DNA from: Stutzerimonas stutzeri
GTDB lineage: Bacteria > Pseudomonadota > Gammaproteobacteria > Pseudomonadales > Pseudomonadaceae
Length of the DNA stretch: 64,000 bases
NCBI RefSeq assembly: GCF_024448985.1
Contig: NZ_JAMOII010000014.1
Location: 30,797 to 94,796, forward strand
Reading direction: 5' to 3'
Within the stretch, counting starts at the first letter, position 1. Each line of letters begins with the position of its first letter. A program made the translations under genes and the position numbers. Positions 10,501 through 20,844 of the stretch are shown piece by piece. The notes below the pieces were generated by a model. That model made no database searches and was not told where the DNA came from. It worked only from the letters and a program-made list of their open reading frames with translations.

Positions 10501-11323
10501 TTCGGATCACCGCGCGGGACACACTCTGGTCACGCCAGTCTAGCCATACCTCTCCGCCGGCCTGTAGCTGTGCGAGGTTCCAATTGCCGGTCAGGCTTTT
10601 CGGAATCCAGGCAGCCCAATCGCTCTGTGGAAGGCTGGCGTAGAGTTCGGCCTCACTGGCACGCCAGTCATTCGCCGCGACGCGCGCCTGGGCACGCAGA
10701 CTCAAGGGTTGGCCATCCGGTAACAGCAAGCGGCCGTCCAGACGCAGCTTCTCGCTCTCGGTGCGTAATTCTAGATTGGCATAGGTCAGCGTCAGTGGCC
10801 CCTCGGCATGCGCCTCGAACGTTATCTGGCTGTCCAGAAGCCTGAGACGCCGAATCTTCTGCAGCTCGGCCAGAAGCTTTTGCAGGTCCATGGGGCTTTG
10901 CTCGGCTCGCTCGGGCAACCCATCGACACGCCATTTGCCTTCGGCGCTCTGCACCAGGCTCAGGTGCACGCCGGTGAACTCCACTGCGTTGAAGTGCAAC
11001 TGACGAGACAGGAGGCTCGCGACCACGTCCGGCACCAGCGTCAGGCGATCCAGCCGCACCGCCGCATCGCCCGCGCCCAGAATCACATCCTGCGCCAGCA
11101 ACTGCGGTGCAAAACCATCCCAGCGGCCTTCCACCTTTCCGAGCGCCACCGGCATGTCCAGCAACTCATGCGCCTTGTCCTGAACCTCCAGACGGTACTC
11201 CGCGACCAGCGGAACCAGCTGACGACCGAGACTCACGTAGAGCGCCAGCAGCATCAGGCCGATCGCGCCCAACCAAAGGCAACGACGCAGGAAAACGAGA
11301 ACCACCGCCAGCAACCGACTCAT
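7523..11323 (-). CDS. yhdP: AsmA-like envelope protein YhdP
   Basis: 1266-residue giant AsmA-superfamily protein, the same length as E. coli YhdP, with an N-terminal signal anchor (residues about 8-32). The rest is a beta-rich periplasmic domain followed by the conserved C-terminal AsmA-like region (LNFNSIGRRLRLDFSDL and NDQIDARLLVTLPVSNNLP). Family members form long hydrophobic grooves thought to carry phospholipid between the inner and outer membranes. It follows rng, from which it is separated by a 417-bp gap almost filled by a MITE-like element, an arrangement that could uncouple the two genes. Confidence 0.94.
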   Translation of the reverse strand: MSRLLAVVLVFLRRCLWLGAIGLMLLALYVSLGRQLVPLVAEYRLEVQDKAHELLDMPVALGKVEGRWDGFAPQLLAQDVILGAGDAAVRLDRLTLVPDVVASLLSRQLHFNAVEFTGVHLSLVQSAEGKWRVDGLPERAEQSPMDLQKLLAELQKIRRLRLLDSQITFEAHAEGPLTLTYANLELRTESEKLRLDGRLLLPDGQPLSLRAQARVAANDWRASEAELYASLPQSDWAAWIPKSLTGNWNLAQLQAGGEVWLDWRDQSVSRAVIRMNAPALQVGQSQREPVQIQDLAINAYLDRVSEGYRLHLDGLAFTFEEARWRETAVVLQQNIAEDRWRLQADHIAIAPVAALVHAGVELPEVATEYLLGLAPSGTLRNLQLDYRPAAPGAERLAFTANLDEVSIAAHKWIPGARNVSGAAEGDLAGGELRFDNHDFSLHLAELFSERWDYPRARGSLRWTLDDQAFTLAAPYLQIDGDEGRIAGDFLIRLMRDPAAEDYMDLRVGIRDGDAHYKQKYLPTRSPALSPALSEWLNTAIRGGIVEQGYFQYQGALGKSADDNARSLSLYFNVKDAELAFQPGWPVLREGRGEVLIENSGVRVRLAEARMLDSRVHDATADIPLGHTAPPRLNIQGQVDGHLRDALTVMQVAPIGTAELFAGWRGEGPLSGSLRLDIPLGGDGRPQVIADFSSTDASLSITQAKLQLEALAGEFRYDSERGFSAKAFRGRTLGSQVQGKATATGEAGKPSTRIEASGTVAVQQLLAWGEIEQALPVSGRLPLRLNLFVGSEGSQLQVDSSLLGAVLALPAPFGKPAEQRRDTTLRMTFGGERQQYTLRHDRLAALTFVAPGTNWAEGGGELVLGGAAANLRTDQGLHVRGSVPQLNLGEWQALLESYGDTSKSEAGVSMLRSVQLDIGAFEGFGTQIDNLGIELQPASTGWLLGLNSETVAGSARLPNTDGEPIVLDLSRLRLPAADPNKPQEQPRDPLAAVDPKALPAMDIAVAEVLRGEEPLGAWSLKVRPTTDGLAFSDIDLNLKGLRIGGNGGWSGSRTWYKGRLEGGNLADVLLAWGFAPSTTSEDFRLDVDGNWPGSPAFFGMNRLSGRLDARLRSGQLREVDGGAQALRVFGLLNFNSIGRRLRLDFSDLFGKGLSYDRIEAELLAADGIYTTSQPLTVTGPSSNLELNGRLDLVNDQIDARLLVTLPVSNNLPLAALIVGAPAIGGALFVVDKLLGDKVARFASVQYKVEGPWQSPKITFDKPFEKPN

Positions 11324-11370
11324 ACGGATACGCTCCGCTCATCCGAGCCCGGATGGCCAGGCTTGCATCT

Positions 11371-11738
11371 AGGGTCTGTTCCGGTTTCGTCACGGCCGCG
11401 ACGGAGCCGGTTTTTGCACGAGACAAGGCCGCGCCCGCACCCGGCGGGCTTGCGGTTTTCACTCCATCCATGGAGATCGCACGAGTCGCGCAGTTTGGTC
11501 GTTCCAAATAAGCGACGAGAAACGCCGTATCGCACAAAAACCGGCCCGTCCCTACGGGTTGCGCGGCAAATCTCGCCATGCGGCGTTGCGGGACTTGGTA
11601 AGGGAGCAACCATTACCTGCGCCCCGCGCGATCCACATGGATGTGGTGAATGCAGCAGGCCCGCCGGGAGCGGGCGCTGCCTTGCCTGGCGAGATTTGGC
11701 GCAGCAACGCGGCTCGCAGCGAAACGGCAACAGACCCT
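11371..11738. mobile_element. MITE-like element, family AGGGTCTGTT, copy A (enlarged)
   Basis: 368-bp stretch starting AGGGTCTGTTCCGGTTTCG and ending CGAAACGGCAACAGACCCT, with a second inner inverted pair (CCGGTTTTTGCACG near 11408 and CGCACAAAAACCGG near 11531). It shares long runs with copies at 48084-48255 and 51635-51841, so it is a dispersed non-coding repeat. This copy holds extra DNA near 11430-11470 and 11566-11700, the latter bounded by GGCAAATCTCGCCA and TGGCGAGATTTGGC. It ends 2 bp before the rng stop codon. No coding sequence is credible inside. Confidence 0.8.
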
Positions 11739-11740
11739 AG

Positions 11741-13198
11741 TCAGAGCAACACCACGTCGTACTGTTCCTGGGAATACATGGTCTCGACCTGGAACTTGAT
11801 CGAGCGTCCAATGAAGCTCTCGAGATCGGCAACGTTTCCCGACTCCTCGTCGAGCAACCGGTCGATGACCTTCTGGTTCGCCAGCACCCGATAGCCTTCG
11901 GGCTGATAGGCGCGGGCCTCGCGAAGAATCTCGCGGAAAATCTCGTAGCAGACGGTCTCGGGGGTTTTCAGCTTGCCGCGTCCCTGGCAGCACATGCACG
12001 GCTCGCACAGCACCTGCTCAAGGCTCTCGCGCGTACGCTTGCGCGTCATCTGCACCAGCCCCAGCTCGGTGATGCCGATGATGTTGGTCTTGGCGTGATC
12101 GCGCTCCAGCTGCTTTTCCAGCGTGCGCAGGACTTGGCGGCGGTGCTCTTCGTCTTCCATGTCGATGAAGTCGATGATGATGATCCCGCCGAGATTGCGC
12201 AGCCGCAGCTGACGCGCAATGGCGGTGGCGGACTCGAGGTTGGTCTTGAAGATGGTTTCCTCGAGGGTGCGATGGCCGACGAAAGCACCGGTATTCACGT
12301 CGATGGTGGTCATCGCCTCGGCCGGGTCGATGATCAGGTAACCACCGGACTTGAGCATGACCTTACGCTCGAGCGCCTTCTGGATTTCGTCCTCAACGCT
12401 GTACAAATCGAATATCGGTCGCTCGCCTGGGTAATGCTCCAGGTGTTCGCTCAGCTCGGGCATCAGCTCATCGACGAACTGGCTGACTTTCTGAAAATTT
12501 TCGCGCGAGTCGATGCGGATCTTCTCGATACGCGGATTGACCAGATCACGCAGGGTGCGCATGGCCAGCGACAGATCCTCATAAATGATCGTTGGCGCGC
12601 CGGCGGTTTTCATCTGCCCGTCTATCTGCTGCCACAAGCGGCGCAGGTAGCGAATGTCCATTAGAATTTCATCGCTGCCGGCACCTTCAGCGGCGGTGCG
12701 CAGGATGAAGCCGCCGGTCTCCTTGATGCCTTCAGCCGCGACGCACTCGGCCACCACCTGTTTGAGACGATCCCGCTCGGCCTCGTCTTCGATGCGAAGT
12801 GAAATGCCGACATGGCTGGTTTTGGGCATATAGACCAGATAACGCGAAGGGATCGACAGCTGCGTAGTCAGACGGGCGCCCTTGGTGCCGATCGGGTCCT
12901 TGGTGACCTGCACGACCAGCGCCTGCCCCTCATGAACCAGCGCGCTGATGGGCTCGACCGCATTACCTTCCCGGCTGGAAATTTCCGATGCATGGATGAA
13001 GGCCGCGCGCTCCAGTCCGATGTCGACGAACGCCGCCTGCATGCCGGGGAGCACGCGGACCACCTTGCCTTTGTAAATATTGCCGACGATGCCGCGGCGC
13101 TGAGTGCGCTCGACATGCACCTCTTGTAGGACACCGTTCTCCACCACCGCCACCCTCGACTCCATGGGGGTGATGTTCATCAGAATTTCTTCGCTCAT
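11741..13198 (-). CDS. rng: Ribonuclease G
   Basis: 485-residue endoribonuclease of the RNase E/G family, processing the 5' end of 16S rRNA and some mRNAs. It starts MSEEILMNITPMESRVAVVE, then an S1 domain (GNIYKGKVVRVLPGMQAAFVD), the DNase I-like catalytic region with acidic residues in TTIDVNTG and IIIDFIDM, and the zinc-link cysteines in CEPCMCCQGRG near residue 410. The extra C-terminal scaffold of RNase E is absent. It is downstream of maf and upstream of yhdP on the minus strand, as in other pseudomonads. Confidence 0.96.
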   Translation of the reverse strand: MSEEILMNITPMESRVAVVENGVLQEVHVERTQRRGIVGNIYKGKVVRVLPGMQAAFVDIGLERAAFIHASEISSREGNAVEPISALVHEGQALVVQVTKDPIGTKGARLTTQLSIPSRYLVYMPKTSHVGISLRIEDEAERDRLKQVVAECVAAEGIKETGGFILRTAAEGAGSDEILMDIRYLRRLWQQIDGQMKTAGAPTIIYEDLSLAMRTLRDLVNPRIEKIRIDSRENFQKVSQFVDELMPELSEHLEHYPGERPIFDLYSVEDEIQKALERKVMLKSGGYLIIDPAEAMTTIDVNTGAFVGHRTLEETIFKTNLESATAIARQLRLRNLGGIIIIDFIDMEDEEHRRQVLRTLEKQLERDHAKTNIIGITELGLVQMTRKRTRESLEQVLCEPCMCCQGRGKLKTPETVCYEIFREILREARAYQPEGYRVLANQKVIDRLLDEESGNVADLESFIGRSIKFQVETMYSQEQYDVVLL

Positions 13199-13287
13199 TG
13201 TTGTTCTCGGCCGATGGGCGGGTGAACCAGCCGAAGCTGACGAGTTGGCTCGATTCTAACGGCATACGCCTTCAAGCCACAGGGCTG

Positions 13288-13449
13288 TAGTGGCCTGTGT
13301 GGCTAGTTCAATGAGTCAATTTCGGCGCCTGAGGCCCTGATACTGCGTTGCCGCTCCTCACCATAGCCAGCTACGACTCGTCGCAGCGCCTTGCCTCAGG
13401 ACCTCTGGCGTCCGAATTTGAGTTAAGCAACTAGCCGTACAGGCCACTA
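13288..13449. mobile_element. MITE-like inverted-repeat element at the maf 3' end
   Basis: About 162 bp bounded by 21-bp arms: TAGTGGCCTGTGTGGCTAGTT at the left and the complement of TAGTGGCCTGTACGGCTAGT with its last T at the right, two mismatches. A second inner inverted pair (TTCGGCGCCTGAGG near 13320 and CCTCTGGCGTCCGAA near 13402) makes it palindromic along its length. The right end contains the maf stop codon (complement of 13447-13449). It encodes nothing recognisable. Confidence 0.7.
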
Positions 13450-14037
13450 GGCGGAGCTTTTAGCCCAATACTCGATCCCGCGCGTGCCGAGCAGTTGCGC
13501 CGTTTCGCATAACGGCAGCCCGACCACGCCCGAGTAGCTGCCCTCCAGGGCGCTTACGAAGACCGCTCCCCAGCCCTGAATGGCATAGCTGCCCGCCTTG
13601 TCCTGCGGCTCGCCGCTGGCCCAATAGGCCTCGGCCTCCTCCGGTCGAATGGTTCGAAAGCGCACCTTGCTGGTAACCAGTTGCACCACGCAACCCGACG
13701 GGCTGGCCAGTGCGACAGCGGTCATCACCTCATGCTCGCGGCCAGACAGCGCCAGCAGTGTTTTCAGCGCATCGGCCTTGTCTGCCGGTTTTCCGAGGAT
13801 CTGCTGGTCCAGCACAACCGTGGTATCGGCACCCAGCACGCAGGCCGAGGCGTCGTCGAGCAATGCCAGGCCCGCCACGGCTTTCTCCCGGGCCAGACGC
13901 TTGACATATACGTCTGGCGGCTCTGCTGGATCAGGGGTTTCATCGATGGCGACCGAGAGGACGGAAAATGGAACGCCGATCTGCATCAGCAGTTCACGGC
14001 GGCGCGGTGAGGCGGAGGCGAGAAACAAGGTCGGCAT
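13447..14037 (-). CDS. maf: Maf-family nucleoside triphosphate pyrophosphatase
   Basis: 196-residue Maf/YhdE-type house-cleaning enzyme that hydrolyses dTTP/UTP and modified nucleotides. Seen: the P-loop-like N-terminus [16 protein letters not shown], the [20 protein letters not shown] signature and the acidic GADTTV motif. ATG at 14037 gives the family start MPTLFLAS. It sits between mreD and rng, as in other Pseudomonas and E. coli. The stop codon is inside an inverted-repeat element, so the last residues may differ from relatives. Confidence 0.94.
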   Translation of the reverse strand: MPTLFLASASPRRRELLMQIGVPFSVLSVAIDETPDPAEPPDVYVKRLAREKAVAGLALLDDASACVLGADTTVVLDQQILGKPADKADALKTLLALSGREHEVMTAVALASPSGCVVQLVTSKVRFRTIRPEEAEAYWASGEPQDKAGSYAIQGWGAVFVSALEGSYSGVVGLPLCETAQLLGTRGIEYWAKSSA

Positions 14038-14119
14038 GCCAGCTCCTATGGTACGAGCGAAGCAGATTCGCAGGTCCAGACCATGCTCGGAAGCATCCCC
14101 AGAGCCGAGCGTCTGCAGC

Positions 14120-14608
14120 TCAGTAGACGTTGAAACGCCGCCGCGCCCATTGCAGAGCGACGAAGACCCAGGGCCAGAGCAAGGCACTGACCGGCACGGG
14201 TATGAGAAACAGAAGCGTCGGAGGGCGGTTGCCCGTCAGCGTATTGAGCCACAACTGCACCAGCTGCCCGATTCCGAGAATCACCATCAGCACCAGACTC
14301 TGCTGCAGCAAGGGGAACATCCGCAGACGTTGCTGCAGGCTCAGCACCAGAAAGGTGATCAGGATCAGCGGCAAACCGTTCTGCCCCAGCAAGGTGCCGG
14401 ACAGGACATCGAGCATCAAGCCGAAGAAGAACGCCGCCGCCATACCGCCACGATGCGGCAGGGCAATTGCCCAGTAGGCGATGAACATGCCGAGCCAGAG
14501 TGGACGCGCTAGCCCGAAGCTCTCTGGCATGGGCGCTACGCTGAGCAGCAGCGCCAGCGCCAGCGATAACCAGATGACCCAGCCGTTGTTGTGTCGTCCG
14601 CTGATCAT
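14120..14608 (-). CDS. mreD: Rod shape-determining protein MreD
   Basis: 162-residue integral membrane protein of the rod complex (MreB, MreC, MreD, RodA, PBP2). At least five hydrophobic segments are visible, with the MreD-like [20 protein letters not shown] motif near the middle. Its start codon overlaps the end of mreC by 4 bp, so the two are translationally coupled. Identification rests on the motif, size and position. Confidence 0.93.
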   Translation of the reverse strand: MISGRHNNGWVIWLSLALALLLSVAPMPESFGLARPLWLGMFIAYWAIALPHRGGMAAAFFFGLMLDVLSGTLLGQNGLPLILITFLVLSLQQRLRMFPLLQQSLVLMVILGIGQLVQLWLNTLTGNRPPTLLFLIPVPVSALLWPWVFVALQWARRRFNVY

Positions 14609-15606
14609 CGCCGCTCCTCACCATTCGGCGGTGCTGCGCTCGGCACAGTCGGGGCGGCATCGGGCGTTTGCGCTTCGGATTCAGCTTCGGCGGGAGCAGG
14701 CGTTGCTGATTCGCCTGAACTGGCCGCCTCGCGATCCGCTGTCTCCTGCGCCTGCGCTGCGTCGGTAGCACGTTCTTCTGGCGTTCGCGAATCGCTGAAG
14801 ACCAGCAGTAGATAGCGGCTGCGGTTGAGCATGGCGGTGGGAATGGCCCGGACGATCAGGAAGGGTTGGCCGGAGCCGCGCACCACTTCGGTGACCTGAG
14901 CGACCGGATATCCACTGGGAAAGCGCTGCCCCAACCCGGAACTGACCAACAAATCGCCTTCCTTGATATCAGCCGTCTCGGCGACGTGACGCAACTCCAG
15001 GTAGTCCGGGCTACCGGTGCCGACCGCAATGGCTCGCAAACCGTTACGGTTGACCTGTACCGGAATGCTGTGGGTCACGTCCGTCAGCAATAGCACTCTG
15101 GCGGCATAAGGCATCACTTCGACGACCTGCCCCATCAAGCCACTGGCGTCTAGCACCGGCTGACCAAGAAACACCCCGTCACGCTCGCCCTTATCGACCA
15201 GGATGCGGTGCGTGAAAGGATTGGGATCGAGCCCGATCAGTTCACCGACGATTACCTTGTCGTCGACCAGCGCGGCGGAATTGAGCAGCTCGCGCAATCG
15301 CACGTTTTGCTCGGTCAGCGTCGCCAGCTTCTGCAGGCGCCGCTGCATCAACAACGCTTCGGCCTTGAGCTTCTCGTTCTCGGCGACCAGGCTGGTACTG
15401 CTGGTAAGCTGCTCCGTGGCCCGCTGCCACGTTCGCACTGGCAAATCGGCTAGCCAGTAAAAGGGCGTCAGCACTAGCCCCATCTGGCTGCGCAAGGGTT
15501 TGAGCGTTTCGAAACGTGCGTCCACCACCATCAACACGACACAGAGCACGGCAAGCACCAGCAGGCGCACTCCGAGCAGGGGTCCTTTGGCGAATAGTGG
15601 TTTGAT
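14605..15606 (-). CDS. mreC: Cell shape-determining protein MreC (possible AUC start)
   Basis: Bitopic periplasmic protein of the elongation complex. A membrane anchor (RLLVLAVLCVVLMVVDA) precedes a coiled coil (about TEQLTSSTSLVAENEKLKAE) and the beta-barrel MreC domain; the Pro/Ala/Glu-rich C-terminal tail is disordered. The only standard start, GTG at 15570, would omit residues IKPLFAKGPLLGV, which look like a native N-terminus. A good ribosome binding site (AGGA at 15614-15617) lies 7 nt before an ATC at 15604-15606, with a TGA just upstream. I give the longer extent; the conservative one is 14605-15570 (321 residues). Confidence 0.85.
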   Translation of the reverse strand: MKPLFAKGPLLGVRLLVLAVLCVVLMVVDARFETLKPLRSQMGLVLTPFYWLADLPVRTWQRATEQLTSSTSLVAENEKLKAEALLMQRRLQKLATLTEQNVRLRELLNSAALVDDKVIVGELIGLDPNPFTHRILVDKGERDGVFLGQPVLDASGLMGQVVEVMPYAARVLLLTDVTHSIPVQVNRNGLRAIAVGTGSPDYLELRHVAETADIKEGDLLVSSGLGQRFPSGYPVAQVTEVVRGSGQPFLIVRAIPTAMLNRSRYLLLVFSDSRTPEERATDAAQAQETADREAASSGESATPAPAEAESEAQTPDAAPTVPSAAPPNGEERR

Positions 15607-15646
15607 CGACGGATCCTCTCAGCTGCAGGCTTCAAACTAAACGCGA

Positions 15647-15682
15647 CAAGCCGAGAGCAGGGCCAACCCCGCTTTCGGCTTG
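15647..15682. terminator. Stem-loop between mreB and mreC
   Basis: CAAGCCGAGAGCAGGG (15647-15662) pairs with CCCCGCTTTCGGCTTG (15667-15682), with two mismatches, a four-base loop and no T tract on either strand. It lies downstream of mreB within the mreBCD direction, so it more probably reduces readthrough or protects the mreB transcript than ends the operon. Confidence 0.5.
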
Positions 15683-15708
15683 CGCTTGGAGCTTACCGAC
15701 GTGTGGGA

Positions 15709-17059
<1,351 letters not shown>

Positions 17060-17347
17060 ATGGCGCTTGAACGCTCCGAGGTGGAAAAGATCGCTCATCT
17101 GGCCCGCCTGGGTCTGAATGAAGACGACCTGCCCCGCACCACCGAGACCCTGAACAACATACTCGGCCTGATCGACCGCATGCAGGCCGTCGACACCAAC
17201 GGTATCGAGCCGCTGGCCCATCCGCTGGAAACCCACCAGCGCCTGCGTGCCGATGAAGTTACCGAAGCCAACCAGCGCGATACCAACCAGGCGATCGCAC
17301 CGGCCGTGGAAGACGGACTGTATCTGGTCCCACGGGTAATCGAGTAA
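17060..17347 (+). CDS. gatC: Asp-tRNA(Asn)/Glu-tRNA(Gln) amidotransferase subunit GatC
   Basis: 95-residue small subunit of the GatCAB amidotransferase, which converts Glu-tRNA(Gln) and Asp-tRNA(Asn) to the correct amide forms; GatC stabilises GatA. The start [20 protein letters not shown] and the end [15 protein letters not shown] are typical. ATG at 17060 is chosen for that N-terminus. It runs directly into gatA. Confidence 0.96.
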   Translation: MALERSEVEKIAHLARLGLNEDDLPRTTETLNNILGLIDRMQAVDTNGIEPLAHPLETHQRLRADEVTEANQRDTNQAIAPAVEDGLYLVPRVIE

Positions 17348-17361
17348 TGAAGGACGCCGAC

Positions 17362-18813
17362 ATGCATCAACTGACCCTCGCCGAGATCGCCCGCGCCCTG
17401 GCCGACAAGCGTTTTTCCGCCGAAGAGCTGACTCGCTCGCTGCTCGAGCGCATCCAGACGCTCGACCCGCAACTGAACAGTTTCATCACCTTGACCGAAG
17501 AGCAGGCCATTGCCCAGGCTCAGGCGGCCGATGCACGTCGCGCCAATGGCGAGAATGGCGCGCTGCTGGGTGCGCCGATCGGTCACAAAGATCTTTTTTG
17601 TACCCAGGGGGTGCGTACCAGCTGCGGCTCGAAGATCCTCGACAGTTTCAAGTCCCCCTATGACGCTACCGTCGTCGAGCGACTCGCCGCAGCCGGAGCA
17701 GTTTCGCTGGGCAAGCTGAACATGGACGAATTCGCCATGGGCTCGGCCAACGAATCGAGCTTTTATGGCGCGGTGAAAAACCCTTGGGACCTGACCCGCG
17801 TGCCGGGCGGGTCCTCCGGCGGATCGGCCGCTGCGGTGGCGGCGCGCCTGATTCCCGCCGCGACCGGTAGCGACACGGGCGGCTCGATCCGCCAGCCCGC
17901 CGCACTGACCAACCTCACCGGAATCAAACCTACCTACGGACGGGTGTCGCGCTGGGGCATGATCGCTTATGCCTCCAGTCTCGATCAGGGCGGCCCGCTG
18001 GCCCGCACCGCAGAGGACTGCGCGCTGATGCTCGGAGCCATGGCCGGCTTCGACCCGAAAGATTCCACCAGCGTCGACCAGCCGCTGGACGATTACCTCG
18101 CCACCTTGAACCAGCCGCTCTCCGGCCTGCGCATCGGCCTGCCGAAAGAATACTTTGGCGAAGGCCTCGACCCCAAGATCGCCACTGCGGTAATGGCGAC
18201 GGTGGAAGAGCTGAAGAAACTCGGCGCTACGGTGAAGGACATCAGCCTGCCGAACATGCAGCACGCCATCCCTTCCTATTATGTGATCGCGCCCGCCGAA
18301 GCCAGCTCCAATCTGTCGCGCTTCGATGGCGTGCGTTTCGGTTATCGCTGCGAGAATCCATCGGATCTAACCGACCTCTACAAGCGGTCGCGCGCCGAAG
18401 GTTTCGGTGACGAGGTCAAGCGCCGGATCATGGTGGGCACCTATGCATTGTCCGCCGGCTACTACGATGCCTATTACCTGAAGGCGCAGAAGATTCGTCG
18501 CCTGATCAAGAACGACTTCGTTACTGCATTCGAGGAGGTGGATGTCATTCTCGGCCCGACCACGCCGAACCTGGCCTGGAAGCTCGGCGAAAAGAACGCC
18601 GATCCGGTCTCGGCCTATCTGGAAGACATCTACACCATCACCGCCAACCTCGCCGGCATTCCGGGTCTGTCCATGCCGGCCGGTTTCATCGACGGCCTGC
18701 CGGTGGGCGTGCAACTGCTGGCGCCGTACTTCCAGGAGGCGCGCCTGCTCAACGTGGCGCATCAATATCAGCAAGTCAGCGATTGGCACCTGCGCGCCCC
18801 GGCCGGATTCTGA
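17362..18813 (+). CDS. gatA: Asp-tRNA(Asn)/Glu-tRNA(Gln) amidotransferase subunit GatA
   Basis: 483-residue amidase subunit, releasing ammonia from glutamine for GatB. The Ser-cis-Ser-Lys triad is visible: K76 (GHKDLF), S151 (GGSSGGS) and S175 ([12 protein letters not shown]). Start chosen at the ATG at 17362, preceded by GAAGGA at 17350-17355 with 7-nt spacing; an earlier ATG at 17347 overlaps the gatC stop and would bury that site. It is followed closely by gatB. Confidence 0.96.
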   Translation: MHQLTLAEIARALADKRFSAEELTRSLLERIQTLDPQLNSFITLTEEQAIAQAQAADARRANGENGALLGAPIGHKDLFCTQGVRTSCGSKILDSFKSPYDATVVERLAAAGAVSLGKLNMDEFAMGSANESSFYGAVKNPWDLTRVPGGSSGGSAAAVAARLIPAATGSDTGGSIRQPAALTNLTGIKPTYGRVSRWGMIAYASSLDQGGPLARTAEDCALMLGAMAGFDPKDSTSVDQPLDDYLATLNQPLSGLRIGLPKEYFGEGLDPKIATAVMATVEELKKLGATVKDISLPNMQHAIPSYYVIAPAEASSNLSRFDGVRFGYRCENPSDLTDLYKRSRAEGFGDEVKRRIMVGTYALSAGYYDAYYLKAQKIRRLIKNDFVTAFEEVDVILGPTTPNLAWKLGEKNADPVSAYLEDIYTITANLAGIPGLSMPAGFIDGLPVGVQLLAPYFQEARLLNVAHQYQQVSDWHLRAPAGF

Positions 18814-18824
18814 GGAGATTGAAG

Positions 18825-20270
18825 ATGCAATGGGAAACCGTGATCGGGCTGGAAATTCACGCACAGCTCTCGACCCAATCGAAGATTTTCTCCGGTAGCG
18901 CCACCACTTTCGGTGCCGAACCCAACACTCAGGCCAGTCTGGTTGATCTGGGCATGCCCGGCACGCTGCCGGTGCTCAACGCCGAAGCCGTGCGCATGGC
19001 CTGCAAATTCGGCCTGGCGATCGATGCCGAGATTGCCGAGAAGAACGTGTTCGCGCGTAAGAACTACTTCTACCCTGACCTCCCCAAGGGCTATCAGACC
19101 AGCCAGATGGACCACCCCATCGTCGGCAAGGGTTTTCTCGACATCACCCTGGAAGACGGCACCACCAAGCGCATCGGCATCACCCGCGCCCATTTGGAAG
19201 AGGATGCCGGCAAGAGTCTGCACGAAGACTTCCACGGCATGAGCGGTATCGACCTGAACCGCGCCGGTACGCCGCTGCTGGAAATCGTCTCTGAGCCGGA
19301 CATTCGTTCGGCCAAGGAAGCGGTGGCTTACGTGAAGGCCATGCACTCGCTGGTGCGCTACCTGGGCATCTGCGATGGCAACATGGCCGAGGGTTCGCTG
19401 CGCTGTGACTGCAACGTCTCGGTACGGCCCAAGGGCCAGGCCGAGTTCGGTACTCGCGCCGAAATCAAGAACGTCAACTCCTTCCGCTTCATCGAGAAAG
19501 CCATCAATCACGAGGTGCAGCGCCAGATCGAACTGATCGAGGACGGCGGCACGGTGGTTCAGGAAACTCGCCTATACGACCCGAACAAGGACGAGACGCG
19601 CTCTATGCGCAGCAAGGAAGAAGCCAACGACTACCGTTACTTCCCCTGCCCCGACCTGCTGCCGGTGGTGATCGAGCAGAGCTTTCTCGACGATATCCGC
19701 GCCAGCCTGCCGGAACTACCGGTACAGAAGCGCGAGCGCTTCCAGCGCGAATTCGGCCTATCCGCCTATGACGCCGACGTCCTGGCTGCCAGCCGCGAAC
19801 TGGCCGATTACTTCGAGCAGGTCAATGCAACCTGCGGCGATGCCAAACTGTCGGCCAACTGGGTGATGGGCGAGCTGTCCAGCCTGCTCAACAAGGATGG
19901 GCTGGAGATCGACCAGTCACCGGTATCCGCCGTACAGCTGGGCGGCATGATCCTGCGCATCAAGGACAACACCATCAGCGGCAAGATCGCCAAGATGGTG
20001 TTCGAGGCCATGGCTGCCGGCGAAGGTTCGGCTGACGAAATCATCGAGAACAAAGGCCTCAAGCAAGTGACCGACTCGGGTGCTATCGAGGCGATGCTGG
20101 ACGAGGTGCTAGCGGCCAATGCCGAGCAAGTCGAGCAGTACCGCGCCAGCGACGAAGCCAAGCGCGGCAAGATGTTCGGCTTCTTCGTCGGGCAAGCGAT
20201 GAAGGCATCGAAAGGCAAGGCCAACCCCGGCCAGGTGAACCAACTGCTCAAACGCAAACTCGAGGGCTGA
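18825..20270 (+). CDS. gatB: Asp-tRNA(Asn)/Glu-tRNA(Gln) amidotransferase subunit GatB
   Basis: 481-residue kinase/transamidase subunit that phosphorylates the misacylated Glu or Asp and transfers ammonia to it. Starts [20 protein letters not shown], a family signature, after TGAGGAG; includes [11 protein letters not shown] and the C-terminal YqeY-like tail domain ending VNQLLKRKL. Eleven bases separate it from gatA, so gatCAB is one operon. Presence of GatCAB implies indirect Gln and/or Asn charging. Confidence 0.97.
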   Translation: MQWETVIGLEIHAQLSTQSKIFSGSATTFGAEPNTQASLVDLGMPGTLPVLNAEAVRMACKFGLAIDAEIAEKNVFARKNYFYPDLPKGYQTSQMDHPIVGKGFLDITLEDGTTKRIGITRAHLEEDAGKSLHEDFHGMSGIDLNRAGTPLLEIVSEPDIRSAKEAVAYVKAMHSLVRYLGICDGNMAEGSLRCDCNVSVRPKGQAEFGTRAEIKNVNSFRFIEKAINHEVQRQIELIEDGGTVVQETRLYDPNKDETRSMRSKEEANDYRYFPCPDLLPVVIEQSFLDDIRASLPELPVQKRERFQREFGLSAYDADVLAASRELADYFEQVNATCGDAKLSANWVMGELSSLLNKDGLEIDQSPVSAVQLGGMILRIKDNTISGKIAKMVFEAMAAGEGSADEIIENKGLKQVTDSGAIEAMLDEVLAANAEQVEQYRASDEAKRGKMFGFFVGQAMKASKGKANPGQVNQLLKRKLEG

Positions 20271-20428
20271 AGCGACGGGGCGGGCCTGTAATCGGGCTCG
20301 CCTCGTTTCGCTATTGACCACAACGCACGAAACGTTGAACGGCTGCCCCGCTTGACGCTCAAAGCCTTTCGCGGCCAGAAGCAATCCGCTGGCCGGTATC
20401 TGACCATTCCGCTGAGAAGGATTGGCTC

Positions 20429-20812
20429 ATGCGTACCAGACCGCTGCTTGTTCCACTGCTGCTCGCCCTGATCGGCGGCTGCGCCGAAGACCAGAGCAAC
20501 GACCAGAAAGTCGAAAGCACTTTCACCCAGCAGGGCAAGGCCTCCTATTACGCTCGTAGCTTTCATGGCGAGCAGACCGCGAGCGGCACGATCTTCAATC
20601 AGAACGAACTGGTCGCCGCGCACCAGACCCTGCCATTTGGCACGCAGGTGAAGGTGACCAATCTGGAGAACGGCAAAAAGGTAACGGTGCGTATCGTCGA
20701 CCGAGGTCCGTTCAAGCCAGGACGCATCATCGACCTGTCGCGGGTCGCGGCCGGCAAGCTCGATCTGCTCGAAGACGGTGTAGCCAACGTCGAAATCGAA
20801 ACAGTCGACTGA
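20429..20812 (+). CDS. RlpA-like double-psi beta-barrel lipoprotein
   Basis: 127-residue lipoprotein with lipobox LIGGC (Cys18) followed by a short linker and a single double-psi beta-barrel domain (GKASYYARSFHGEQTASG, then IVDRGPFKPGRIIDLS). RlpA proteins are septal lytic transglycosylases acting on denuded glycan. This one lacks the C-terminal SPOR domain that targets full RlpA to the septum, so it is a short RlpA-family protein and its location and enzymatic activity are uncertain. Confidence 0.88.
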   Translation: MRTRPLLVPLLLALIGGCAEDQSNDQKVESTFTQQGKASYYARSFHGEQTASGTIFNQNELVAAHQTLPFGTQVKVTNLENGKKVTVRIVDRGPFKPGRIIDLSRVAAGKLDLLEDGVANVEIETVD

Positions 20813-20844
20813 GGGGCTTAAGCGCCCAATCACATGGAGTTCGG

